From positions 62,001 to 126,000 of the forward strand of contig NZ_JAKZLA010000009.1 in NCBI RefSeq assembly GCF_022808775.1: DNA of 64,000 bases, in the 5' to 3' direction. The stretch comes from Geothrix terrae (GTDB lineage Bacteria; Acidobacteriota; Holophagae; Holophagales; Holophagaceae). The position numbers were made by a program, and so were the translations under genes. The notes under the pieces were generated by a model. It was given only the letters and a program-made list of their open reading frames with translations. It was not told where the DNA came from and ran no database searches. Of the stretch, positions 29,675 to 36,828 are shown in pieces; the first letter of the stretch is position 1; every line of letters starts with the position of its first letter.

Positions 29675-30197
29675 CGACCCGCTCCTTCCCCAGGCCGAAG
29701 AAGGTGAACCCGTTCCAGGGGGTGCCGGCAATCTCCTTTGCGATGGCCGACAAGCTCCGGTAGTCCCGGCCCCGGTAGCGGAAGCCCTGCTCCAGGACCT
29801 CCACCTCGTGGGCGAATCCCTTGTGCTCGCGGGAGAGCACCGTCCCCGGTGCCGGGAGCCTAGGATCCCGGATCTTGGAGGGGGGCATCCTGGGGGGGAT
29901 TTCGCACTGCACCTTGGCCCGCCTCCTACCCTCCGGCAGGGTGGGCGGGGCCAATTCCTCGATCCGGGCCCTGGCCGCCGGAGAAAGGCCACCATTCACG
30001 CGCTCCTGCAGCCGGAAGGCCAGCCGTTTCCGGAGGTAGGGTAGGTTCTTGGAACGGGCCTCCTCCCCGAACAGCTCCAGGTGCTTGTCACGCAGCTCTG
30101 ACAGCCCCATCTCCTGCAACTCGGCCAGCTGGAGCCCCAGCTTCTGCATTAGCGCCGCCTCCTGGGCCAGGGCTTCGCCGTGGGCTTGTTTCGCCAT
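29661..30197 (-). CDS. DUF2924 protein of the recombinase module
   Basis: A 178-residue basic protein. The N-terminal half is helical (AQEAALMQKLGLQLAELQ...). The C-terminal half shows the DUF2924 signature: RDPRLPAPGTVLSREHKG, then VLEQGFRYRGRDYRSLSAIA and AGTPWNGFTFFGL. DUF2924 genes typically precede a large serine recombinase, as here (14-base overlap). The exact role is unknown; a DNA-binding accessory is a reasonable guess. Confidence 0.88.
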   Translation of the reverse strand: MAKQAHGEALAQEAALMQKLGLQLAELQEMGLSELRDKHLELFGEEARSKNLPYLRKRLAFRLQERVNGGLSPAARARIEELAPPTLPEGRRRAKVQCEIPPRMPPSKIRDPRLPAPGTVLSREHKGFAHEVEVLEQGFRYRGRDYRSLSAIAKEIAGTPWNGFTFFGLGKERVDGQA

Positions 30198-30378
30198 TCA
30201 ACACCTCCGTGGGTTAACCCCGTTCTCGGGGTCACCCATGGACGCTCTCTGGAGCCCAAATTTCAACGAGAAAGGAACTAAAAAAGAATGAATCTGAATT
30301 TCGTTAGGACTGAAGAATGGATCCAAGCCCCTAGGTGCATCGGCCTTGACCCATCCGGTGTTTTATAGTCTGGCTAAC

Positions 30379-30405
30379 CCGTGGGGTGCTAAATTAGCCC
30401 CACGG
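30379..30405. repeat. 8-bp inverted repeat in the array leader
   Basis: Arms CCGTGGGG and CCCCACGG flank an 11-base AT-rich loop; with one bulge the stem extends outward by AA/TT. There is no T tract, so an operator or an attachment-site arm is as likely as a terminator. Confidence 0.5.
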
Positions 30406-30437
30406 TTCTATCAAGACTTACATTCGTCTCTCACCTG

Positions 30438-30489
30438 TTTAGGCGAACTCGATGCCATGCACCCTGGTTCGCCTAATATAAAGTTAGGC
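30438..30489 (+). other. attI-like head of the plus-strand cassette array
   Basis: An 11-bp inverted repeat ends in GTTCGCCTAAT, followed by ATAAA and the core GTTAGGC (30483-30489), where the first cassette starts. It parallels the end of class 1 attI as I recall it (GTCGCCCTAAAACAAAGTTAGGC). The head of the minus-strand array has the same arrangement. The alternative is a degenerate attC whose R'' core is lost. Confidence 0.5.
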
Positions 30490-30534
30490 CTTACCACGAA
30501 CACTTAGATACCACTTAATCCACTGGAGGTTGCA

Positions 30535-30939
30535 ATGGCAACAAGGTTTTCTATTTCAGCCGTAGCGCTCTCTGTTCTGCTCATGTCTGCCTGCAAGGCA
30601 CCAATCCCCACAATTAACTCCCACCCGTTCTTACCCGATGCCCAAGCTGAATGTATTCAGGGTGACGGGAAGGTTTGGCTACAACTCACTGTTCCTCACG
30701 AACCTTCCGAGGGGCAGTGGGTTATTGATTTCCGAAATGGTACGCCAGAAGGTTTTAACGCCACTCCGGCGAATTCAAGCACCCAATTCAAGTGGTTGGT
30801 CCCCCCAGACAAAGTTACGATTGGCGGCCTTCCTGGGTTCCCTCTGACTCTGAAAAATGCCAAAAAAAGCTATGAAATCATAGTCACTGTTCGCCCGACA
30901 TACTCGGTCGTTCTTCAGGGAATGAAATTCCCCATTTGA
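30535..30939 (+). CDS. cassette 1: small lipoprotein
   Basis: A 134-residue protein with a lipoprotein signal (ISAVALSVLLMSAC, lipobox Cys at 20). The mature part is probably a beta sandwich (GKVWLQLTVPHEPSEGQWVI, PDKVTIGGLPGFPLTLKNA). It is the first cassette after the attI-like core, the position that is usually best expressed. CACTGGAGG precedes the ATG. GC is about 50%, far below the backbone. No family is recognised. Confidence 0.7.
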   Translation: MATRFSISAVALSVLLMSACKAPIPTINSHPFLPDAQAECIQGDGKVWLQLTVPHEPSEGQWVIDFRNGTPEGFNATPANSSTQFKWLVPPDKVTIGGLPGFPLTLKNAKKSYEIIVTVRPTYSVVLQGMKFPI

Positions 30940-30951
30940 CTCCGACAGTCG

Positions 30952-31075
30952 GCCTAACCCTTAGCTCAACTCGGACCCCGCCTGCATTGCCTTCCGCTCT
31001 TTCTCTTCATCTCGCTTCCTCGGCTCCGTTCGTCGCCTCGGTGCAGGCGGGGCCGGTTAGCTTCCTTCGTTAGCC
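30952..31075 (+). repeat. integron attC site 1
   Basis: 124 bp from R'' GCCTAAC to R' GTTAGCC. The inner arms CCCCGCCTGCA and TGCAGGCGGGG can fold a long hairpin, with L'' GCTCAAC opposite L' GTTAGC. R' differs by one base from the consensus of this array. Confidence 0.9.
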
Positions 31076-31391
31076 CTCGTTCGCCTGTCTATTTCTGTCT
31101 GCTGGGTGAGCGCGGGGATCGGCGGGTTCAACCGTTGGTTCGCGAATTCATGGCAAAGCCTCATCAGGTCTCAGTCTTCAGCGTTCAAGGAATAGGGTTA
31201 TCGCTTACTCATCAACCGTCGGCCCATGGATTTCTGCCATCATCGAGGTCACTTCACCAGCTCGGCCTTCACGTTCACGCGATAACTCCGGTGTTCTCCT
31301 TTTGGGCTCGTCGGCATGAACCTTCGCTCTCGCTCAAGCAGGCTCAAACCTAAGCGCGCCGCGTGCTCGGGAGGCTACTGCTTAGGGCTCG
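31076..31391 (+). other. cassette 2: no convincing gene
   Basis: The 316-bp cassette body holds one open frame with an ATG at 31150 and end at 31353 (67 residues, starting MAKPHQVSVFSVQG). It lacks a clear ribosome site and shows no domain. It may be an ORF-less cassette or carry an RNA; I cannot decide. Confidence 0.4.
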
Positions 31392-31515
31392 GTCTAACTC
31401 TCTGCTCAACTCGGACCCCGCCTGCATTGCCTTCCGCTCTCTCTCAACTTCTCGCTTCCTCGCCTTCGTTCAGCGCCTCGGTACAGGCGGGGCCGGTTAG
31501 CTTCATTCGTTAGGC
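31392..31515 (+). repeat. integron attC site 2
   Basis: 124 bp, R'' GTCTAAC and R' GTTAGGC, with the same stem arms as its neighbours. The first core differs by one base from the array consensus but still fits RYYYAAC. Confidence 0.9.
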
Positions 31516-31570
31516 GCTCACCATCCACGTCGAGTGGATTCTTAATCGGCAGAGCCAAAAGGAGAAAACC

Positions 31571-31702
31571 ATGGGAATCAAACCGGGTCCAAAAAGAATC
31601 GCCAAATCAACAGGCAAGCCAGATAAGCGTCAACATGACAACAAAGAAACTCCAAAGAACACGCCATCGCTCAAGCCTCACAAGCACAAGAAAGGCGATT
31701 AG
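31571..31702 (+). CDS. cassette 3: 43-residue very basic peptide
   Basis: The ATG at 31571 is preceded by AAAGGAG at ideal spacing. It opens a 43-codon frame rich in Lys, Pro, Thr and His (MGIKPGPKRIAKSTGKPDK..., ending KPHKHKKGD). The composition suggests a nucleic-acid-binding or ribosome-associated peptide. It shares its cassette with the opposite-strand gene at 31740-32057. Translation is plausible but unproven. Confidence 0.5.
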   Translation: MGIKPGPKRIAKSTGKPDKRQHDNKETPKNTPSLKPHKHKKGD

Positions 31703-31739
31703 TTTGGGTGTAGGCTCCTATCGAGGAGCCACACAGGAC

Positions 31740-32057
31740 CTACCATCTTCCGGCGATGAAGAAGGCGATAGTAACTGCCGCGAATACGATCCCGGTATGC
31801 CAGTCTTTCACTCCCCCAGCAGCGCCGAGAAGAATTAGCCCTCCGAAGAACAGAACAACAAGCTGGTTGCCTCTTGATTTCGAGGCCTGACGGGATTGGG
31901 TGAGTTCGGCTTCGAGTTCATCAATTCGTTTCTGGCATTCGACAAGAGTGGGTTCAAAGCCCCAATAATCACGACGGCGCAGCGCCAGCTGAGCTTTCAC
32001 GTTGGCCTCAATTTTATCCTGAGAGTCTTGTTGGGGGCTCCGTTCATCGTTCGTCAT
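31740..32057 (-). CDS. cassette 3, reverse gene: coiled-coil membrane protein
   Basis: A 105-residue protein read against the direction of the array. The N-terminal half is charged with a coiled-coil stretch (LVECQKRIDELEAELTQSRQ). The C-terminal half has two hydrophobic helices (LVVLFFGGLILLGAAGG and TGIVFAAVTIAFFIAG). AAGGAAGG precedes the ATG. Reverse-oriented cassette genes need their own promoter and are often toxin-antitoxin or membrane genes. No family is recognised. Confidence 0.65.
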   Translation of the reverse strand: MTNDERSPQQDSQDKIEANVKAQLALRRRDYWGFEPTLVECQKRIDELEAELTQSRQASKSRGNQLVVLFFGGLILLGAAGGVKDWHTGIVFAAVTIAFFIAGRW

Positions 32058-32134
32058 GGGGCCTTCCTTTGGGGAAATGCTACCGCTGAAGGAGGGCCCG
32101 GGGTATTTTCTTCCCTTAGCCGCACACGTCCAAC

Positions 32135-32258
32135 GCCTAACCCTGCGCTCAACTCGGACCCCGCCTGCATTGCCTTCCGCTCTCTCTCATCGTTCCGCTT
32201 CCTCGGCTTCGTTCAGCGCCTCGGTGCAGGCGGGGCCGGTTAGCTTCTTTCGTTAGGC
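32135..32258 (+). repeat. integron attC site 3
   Basis: 124 bp with consensus cores GCCTAAC and GTTAGGC and intact stem arms. Confidence 0.92.
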
Positions 32259-32276
32259 GTCATAAGGCACACCCGA

Positions 32277-33266
32277 ATGCCCAAACCATGGCAACAAGCT
32301 CTGCTCTCCTCAGGCCTGCCTCTGGAGAATGATTTGCGCGGCTACCTCGAAGAGAAGGGGTGCATAGCGAGCTTCGAGTATTCATATCTCAAGCCTGACG
32401 AGCACACTATCGAGCGTGAGTTCTCATATGACCTGGATGCTTCTTACATCAAGGGCCTTCACTTCATCGATCTTATGGTCGAGTGCAAGTATCGGTACCC
32501 AGGAACAAAATGGATATTTACGCCTGGTGAGTATGGCGGCCCAGGTGAGCTTTACCCAAATGATTTCATGCATCCCTTTGACCATTTCATCAAGGGTAAG
32601 TTCCAATTTGGTGGTAACTTTCCTCGGCAACTCGCTCCCGTATGCAGCAAAGCAGTCGAACTCCTTCCCGATGGTGCAAACGAGAAGAGTATTGCTCAGG
32701 CTCTACACCAGTTGTCCTATGCATTCGCTCCAAAACTCATTTCGGCTATTGACCATCAAGTTAATCGTTGGCTGGTACATGATCACATCTTCTACAACGT
32801 ACCTATAGTTGCAACAACTGCCCAGCTCTTCAGGCTACGAGATGGCATGCGAATTCAGCAAATTCGCGAGGCCAAGGAACTTGAAGAAGTGGCATCTGTC
32901 GAATCCTGTCTAATCATGAATTACACGCCTGGCGCGGAGCTTCATCGATACAACATTAATAACTTCAACTCATTTCTAGCTCGTTCAGACCAAAAAAAGC
33001 TTTTATCTTCATTGCACTCATTCACTACGGACCTCTCACACTTTTTTTCTGTCTTAGCAAACAACTACTGCCCTCGAGCAGTGGTCTTTGTCACAGTAGA
33101 CGAGGCCCAGAGTGGGTTCGAGAAGCTCTTTCAATATATTGGTGAATTAGTCAATCCAAGTGCAGATCTTCTTGCTGAGCTTGCGGATCAACAAAGGAAC
33201 TTCGAAGAGCTCCTTGCAACCTTTCAAAAGGATCGCCAAAAGATGTCTAAGAAACCGGGCGCCTAA
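32277..33266 (+). CDS. cassette 4: putative PD-(D/E)XK nuclease-like protein
   Basis: A 329-residue cytoplasmic protein, the largest cassette product here. Residues about 46-75 read REFSYDLDASYI...HFIDLMVECKYRY. The IDL..ECK pattern, with an upstream acidic residue, fits the D..ExK active site of restriction-like nucleases. The C-terminal part is helical (LVNPSADLLAELADQQRNFEELL). A defence or restriction role is inferred from the motif and cassette context only. The stop TAA is part of the next R'' core. Confidence 0.6.
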   Translation: MPKPWQQALLSSGLPLENDLRGYLEEKGCIASFEYSYLKPDEHTIEREFSYDLDASYIKGLHFIDLMVECKYRYPGTKWIFTPGEYGGPGELYPNDFMHPFDHFIKGKFQFGGNFPRQLAPVCSKAVELLPDGANEKSIAQALHQLSYAFAPKLISAIDHQVNRWLVHDHIFYNVPIVATTAQLFRLRDGMRIQQIREAKELEEVASVESCLIMNYTPGAELHRYNINNFNSFLARSDQKKLLSSLHSFTTDLSHFFSVLANNYCPRAVVFVTVDEAQSGFEKLFQYIGELVNPSADLLAELADQQRNFEELLATFQKDRQKMSKKPGA

Positions 33267-33384
33267 CCCTTAGCTCAACTCGGACCCCGCCTGCATTACC
33301 TTCCGCTCTCTCTCAACTCCTCGCTTCCTCGGCTCCGCTCCGCGCCTCGGTGCAGGCGGGGCCGGTTAGCTTCATTCGTTAGGG
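33261..33384 (+). repeat. integron attC site 4
   Basis: 124 bp, R'' GCCTAAC, R' GTTAGGG (one change in the last base). Its first bases supply the stop codon of cassette gene 4. Confidence 0.9.
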
Positions 33385-33392
33385 CGCTCCCC

Positions 33393-33770
33393 ATGAGGCT
33401 CCAAATTCCACTGATTTCACTCTTCGCCGCGTTTGCGGTCTTCAGTCCCGCATGCCACAAGCAAGAATCTGCAGAAGTCAAAATGCTGAGGTGGGTCCAG
33501 ACTGCTGACCCCGCTGTTGAATACAAAGCGGCCTTGGCTCGGGGTGATCACAGGCTCTTGGCAGTTAGGGGCCTGATCGTCTCCCTACCTGGGGTGGATT
33601 CACTGGACACCGAGTTCTACCGCCAAAATTACGGGGTCAGAGAGATCGAGGGAACGACCGATGGCCTGGTAAATGAGGAGCACCGGCGCCTAGTCCAACG
33701 GGCAATCGATTACGCCAAGGCTTATAACCTCATGATGGTCCATGCCTACAAACCCAAAGGTCATCCATGA
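33393..33770 (+). CDS. cassette 5: small lipoprotein
   Basis: A 125-residue protein with a signal ending in a probable lipobox (ISLFAAFAVFSPAC, Cys at 21). The mature part is helical and polar (AALARGDHRLLAVRGLIVSLPG ...). No family is recognised. It starts nine bases after the attC R' core with no strong ribosome site, as is common for cassette genes. Confidence 0.65.
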   Translation: MRLQIPLISLFAAFAVFSPACHKQESAEVKMLRWVQTADPAVEYKAALARGDHRLLAVRGLIVSLPGVDSLDTEFYRQNYGVREIEGTTDGLVNEEHRRLVQRAIDYAKAYNLMMVHAYKPKGHP

Positions 33771-33773
33771 GCG

Positions 33774-33897
33774 TCCTAACCCTCCGCTCAACTCGGACCC
33801 CGCCTGCATTCCCTTCCGCTCTCTCTCATCGTTCCGCTTTCTCGGCTCCGTTCAGCGCCTCGGCGCAGGCGGGTCCGGTTAGCTTCATTCGTTAGGC
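33774..33897 (+). repeat. integron attC site 5
   Basis: 124 bp, R'' TCCTAAC, R' GTTAGGC. The first core deviates at its purine position. The right stem arm carries GCGCAGGCGGG. Confidence 0.88.
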
Positions 33898-33909
33898 GCC
33901 CCGACTCAC

Positions 33910-34209
33910 ATGCCGGATCTATTCTTCACGCTGATGTCTTGGATTGCTTCGATCAGGAAGCTTTTCCTCGATTTGGGCAAATCCCTCGCTGGATACGGCT
34001 ATCTCAGTCTTACTATGTTTACGGCCTTGCTCCTGTTTTTCGCATTGGATTTTATTGACGGCTACCTACATGGGCATTTCGATTTCGTCGATCTGATCAT
34101 TGATGAGCCAACCGCCTTTATGTGTCTTCTGGCAGTTCCAATCCCTCTCTTTGGTATTGTCTATAAACTCAAATATCCAGCCGTACCACCGGAGAACTCG
34201 AGCGCCTAA
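33910..34209 (+). CDS. cassette 6: small membrane protein
   Basis: A 99-residue protein with an amphipathic N-terminus and two hydrophobic helices (YLSLTMFTALLLFFALDFI and AFMCLLAVPIPLFGIVY) joined by an acidic loop. No family is recognised. Its stop TAA is in the R'' core of attC 6. Confidence 0.65.
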   Translation: MPDLFFTLMSWIASIRKLFLDLGKSLAGYGYLSLTMFTALLLFFALDFIDGYLHGHFDFVDLIIDEPTAFMCLLAVPIPLFGIVYKLKYPAVPPENSSA

Positions 34210-34327
34210 CCCTCAGCTCAACTCGGACCCCGCCTGCATTGTCTTCCGCTCTCTCTCATCCACTCGCTTCCTCGGCTTCGCTCAGCGCCTCGGTGCAGGC
34301 GGGGCCGGTTAGCTCGAATCGTTAGGC
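34204..34327 (+). repeat. integron attC site 6
   Basis: 124 bp with consensus cores GCCTAAC/GTTAGGC and intact arms; supplies the stop of cassette gene 6. Confidence 0.92.
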
Positions 34328-34333
34328 CTCACC

Positions 34334-34636
34334 ATGAATGTCATCCCAGACAAATGGCCATTCGATCAGGGTCCGAGGGTGGCTTGTCTGACAACTAAGC
34401 AGGTCTTCGATCTCAATTACCCAATTCTGAGCGTCACTCACTTCTCGGATGAAGAAGATTGGGCATTCACATGCGGCACAACTGCCGCCGACGATGACGC
34501 CATGCTGGTAGCCATGGAAGAGGCGTACGCCCGTGATCCAACCATTGCTGAAGTAGCCGACCTACCTCCAGGTTGGCGTGCACATCGCCAATATGTTGGT
34601 GGGCCGTGGTCACGCCAAGCTGACTCTTCGGCCTAA
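34334..34636 (+). CDS. cassette 7: small acidic protein of unknown function
   Basis: A 100-residue soluble acidic protein. The sequence VFDLNYPILSVTHFSDEEDWAF..GTTAADDDAMLVAM, followed by DLPPGWRAHR, recalls small uncharacterised proteins of the DUF2185/immunity-protein style. That resemblance is from memory and is weak. Its stop TAA is part of the R'' core of attC 7. Confidence 0.65.
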   Translation: MNVIPDKWPFDQGPRVACLTTKQVFDLNYPILSVTHFSDEEDWAFTCGTTAADDDAMLVAMEEAYARDPTIAEVADLPPGWRAHRQYVGGPWSRQADSSA

Positions 34637-34754
34637 CCCTTAGCTCAACTCGGACCCCGCCTGCATTGCCTTTCGCTCTCTCTCACCTTCCCGCTTCCTC
34701 GGCTCCGCTCGTCGCCTCGGTGCAGGCGGGGCCGGTTAGCTTCATTCGTTAGGC
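34631..34754 (+). repeat. integron attC site 7
   Basis: 124 bp, consensus cores GCCTAAC/GTTAGGC, intact arms; supplies the stop of cassette gene 7. Confidence 0.92.
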
Positions 34755-34775
34755 CGCTGTGATTGGTCCACTTGC

Positions 34776-35051
34776 ATGAACTCCTCATTCCACTGGTCAC
34801 GACTTGCTTGTGCCTTTTTCGGCGCAGTCATCATTAATGCTATTGGTTTCTGGGCTTTCCTCAGTTGGGTTCATAATCCAACCAAGCTAATAACTTTCAT
34901 TGAGATTGTCTGTTTACCAATCTTCCAGATTGGTAGCCGCAAAGGGTTTTTCTGGGCATCCATCGTGGCTGATAACATCCTTTGGACCTTCCTCCTCTTC
35001 AGGCTCTTCACTTTCGTTTCGCAGCACGGGCGAAAGCAACCATCGGCCTAA
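34776..35051 (+). CDS. cassette 8: small membrane protein
   Basis: A 91-residue protein with two to three hydrophobic segments (LACAFFGAVIINAIGFWAFL, LITFIEIVCLPIFQIG, NILWTFLLFRLFTFV). It is basic at the C-terminus. No family is recognised. Its stop TAA lies in the R'' core of attC 8. Confidence 0.62.
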   Translation: MNSSFHWSRLACAFFGAVIINAIGFWAFLSWVHNPTKLITFIEIVCLPIFQIGSRKGFFWASIVADNILWTFLLFRLFTFVSQHGRKQPSA

Positions 35052-35169
35052 CCCTTAGCTCAACTCGGACCCCGCCTGCATTGTCTTCCGCTCTCTCTCA
35101 TCTTCCTGCTTCCTCGGCTCCGCTCGTTGTCTCGGTGCAGGCGGGTCCGGTTAGCTTCATTCGTTAGGC
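35046..35169 (+). repeat. integron attC site 8
   Basis: 124 bp with consensus cores GCCTAAC/GTTAGGC; supplies the stop of cassette gene 8. Confidence 0.92.
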
Positions 35170-35175
35170 CGCCCC

Positions 35176-35487
35176 ATGAACCACTTCACAGTTCTGAGCA
35201 AATTTGGAACCGAGGGAATAGGTCTTGCTCTGGCTCTCGATGAGCAAACAAAGGTAAATCCAGATCTGATCAAAATCCTTCAGGCACATGTGCCGGGGTT
35301 CACCATCGAAGAGGATTGGCCAACAGAAGAAGGGCATATTTGGGAGTGTTCATTTCCCACTGGTGCATTCGTCATTTCGATTGACCTTGAAGGGGTTCAC
35401 ATCTTGGCCACCGAGGGCAGGCCAACAACCACCTTCCAATTGGCCTCTTCCCTCGAACTTTCCCACCAATTCGAGCGAAAACCATGA
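35176..35487 (+). CDS. cassette 9: small soluble protein of unknown function
   Basis: A 103-residue acidic soluble protein, probably alpha/beta (ALDEQTKVNPDLIKILQAHV, then HIWECSFPTGAFVISIDLEG). No membrane segment and no known motif. It starts seven bases after the R' core of attC 8 and ends 15 bases before attC 9. Confidence 0.62.
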   Translation: MNHFTVLSKFGTEGIGLALALDEQTKVNPDLIKILQAHVPGFTIEEDWPTEEGHIWECSFPTGAFVISIDLEGVHILATEGRPTTTFQLASSLELSHQFERKP

Positions 35488-35502
35488 GGGCAAACCTGGT
35501 CA

Positions 35503-35626
35503 GCCTAACCCCTAGCTCAACTCGGACCCCGCCTGCACTGCCTTCCGCTCTCTCTCAGCTTCTCGCTTCCTCGGCTCCGCTCAGCGCCTCGGTGCAGGCG
35601 GGTCCGGTTAGCTTCATCCGTTAGGC
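35503..35626 (+). repeat. integron attC site 9
   Basis: 124 bp with consensus cores GCCTAAC/GTTAGGC and intact arms. Confidence 0.92.
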
Positions 35627-35633
35627 GCTACCA

Positions 35634-35957
35634 ATGCACCTGGCCAAACTCATCGAATCGATGTCTCTCTTCCAAGGTATCTTCGTCGTTGCAGCCATCT
35701 CTGCATTGATTGCATTTGCCACCTCGCGAATTAGGCCACCTCGTATTCGATGGGGCGTCCTCTGCGGGGTCCCAGTTTTCATCTCCTATTGTTTGTATTG
35801 GCTGCCGGTTTGGTCGGGTGTTACTCATTCTGATGAATATGCCGCGTGGCAGTTCGTTTGCATCATCCCTTGGTCTGGCTCGGGCATTCTCGCTTCATCA
35901 ATTGTTGCGGACTATGTTCAGCGCTTGCTTGGTGCAAAGTCCCGACCAAGCGCCTAA
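35634..35957 (+). CDS. cassette 10: small membrane protein
   Basis: A 107-residue protein with about three hydrophobic segments (GIFVVAAISALIAFAT, GVLCGVPVFISYCLYWLPVW, FVCIIPWSGSGILASSIVA) and a basic end. No family is recognised. Its stop TAA is in the R'' core of attC 10. Confidence 0.62.
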   Translation: MHLAKLIESMSLFQGIFVVAAISALIAFATSRIRPPRIRWGVLCGVPVFISYCLYWLPVWSGVTHSDEYAAWQFVCIIPWSGSGILASSIVADYVQRLLGAKSRPSA

Positions 35958-36074
35958 CCCTCCGCTCAACTCGGACCCCGCCTGCATGGCCTTCCCTCTC
36001 TCTCAGCTTCCCGCTTCCTCGGCTCCGCTCAGCGCCCCGGTGCAGGCGGGTCCGGTTAGCTTCATTCGTTAGGC
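35952..36074 (+). repeat. integron attC site 10
   Basis: 123 bp with consensus cores GCCTAAC/GTTAGGC. The central loop is one base shorter than in its neighbours. Confidence 0.92.
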
Positions 36075-36077
36075 GCC

Positions 36078-36701
36078 ATGACTCGAATCCTTGCATTTCT
36101 CCTAACAGGTCTGCTGCTAATTGCCGCAGTGATCGGAGTGTTTTTCAAATTTGAGTATCTGGGGAAACCGGCCTTATCTGATGGCCAGTACTGGGCGCTA
36201 TTCGGAACCTACTTCGGTGGTGTAGTCGGGCCGTTGCTAACATTTTTAAGTGTTTTACTTATTGTCTATACGATCAATCAGCAGAGCAAACAAATTGCAT
36301 CTGCAGACCACGAAACCCTAAAGCGAGACCTTCTCGCTCACATCACAAAAGCAGATGATGAAATTGACCGTTGGCTTCAGCGTCAATTACCTATGCCAAG
36401 ACCTAGTGGTCTTACAGTTGAGTTCGGCGACATCGTATGGGGTCTTGCAAAATCAGATTGTGCTTCCTTACCAGAATTTCGAACTGCAATTGCTCGGCTT
36501 CACTATTTAACAAGTCTCTACTGCGAAGCGCTCGGGTTATACAGAGACAACATTAATCCTCATTTCATCTTCACCTACCACCGTAAGAAGGCTGAGTCTC
36601 TTCTAGCCTTCCTTATGAAACATAGTGATCATCTTGATCCCATGTCTGGCCCGTCATTAGCCTTTTGCCAGATGAATCTTGATAGCCAGCGCAAGGCTTA
36701 A
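36078..36701 (+). CDS. cassette 11: AbiC-like membrane protein, candidate phage defence
   Basis: A 207-residue protein with two N-terminal transmembrane helices (ILAFLLTGLLLIAAVIGVFF and VGPLLTFLSVLLIVYTI). Between them is the stretch YWALFGTYFGGVVGPLL, and after them INQQSKQIASADHETLKRD. This N-terminal layout matches the putative phage abortive-infection (putAbiC) family as I know it. The remaining 130 residues are a helical cytoplasmic domain. The defence role is inferred from the family and the cassette context. Confidence 0.6.
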   Translation: MTRILAFLLTGLLLIAAVIGVFFKFEYLGKPALSDGQYWALFGTYFGGVVGPLLTFLSVLLIVYTINQQSKQIASADHETLKRDLLAHITKADDEIDRWLQRQLPMPRPSGLTVEFGDIVWGLAKSDCASLPEFRTAIARLHYLTSLYCEALGLYRDNINPHFIFTYHRKKAESLLAFLMKHSDHLDPMSGPSLAFCQMNLDSQRKA

Positions 36702-36819
36702 CCCTCAGCTCAACTCGGACCCCGCCTGCATTGCCCCCTGCTCTCTCTCAACTTCACGCTTCCTCGGCTCCGTTCAGCGCCTCGGTGCAGGCGGGGCCGG
36801 TTAGCTTCATTCGCCAGGC
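36696..36819 (+). repeat. integron attC site 11 (degenerate)
   Basis: 124 bp with R'' GCTTAAC and an altered R' GCCAGGC in place of GTTAGGC; the GTT of the recombination triplet is lost. The arms remain. This cassette boundary is probably fixed. Confidence 0.85.
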
Positions 36820-36828
36820 ATCTTACAT

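Larger units (their letters stand above)
30198..30489. other. non-coding leader between the recombinase module and the cassette array
   Basis: No gene is supported. It contains two hairpins: CCGTGGGG/CCCCACGG (30379-30405) and TTTAGGCGAAC/GTTCGCCTAAT (30438-30477). The second runs into the attI-like core. In a complete integron this is where the integrase gene and its promoter would stand; nothing like an integrase is coded here on either strand. Confidence 0.6.
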
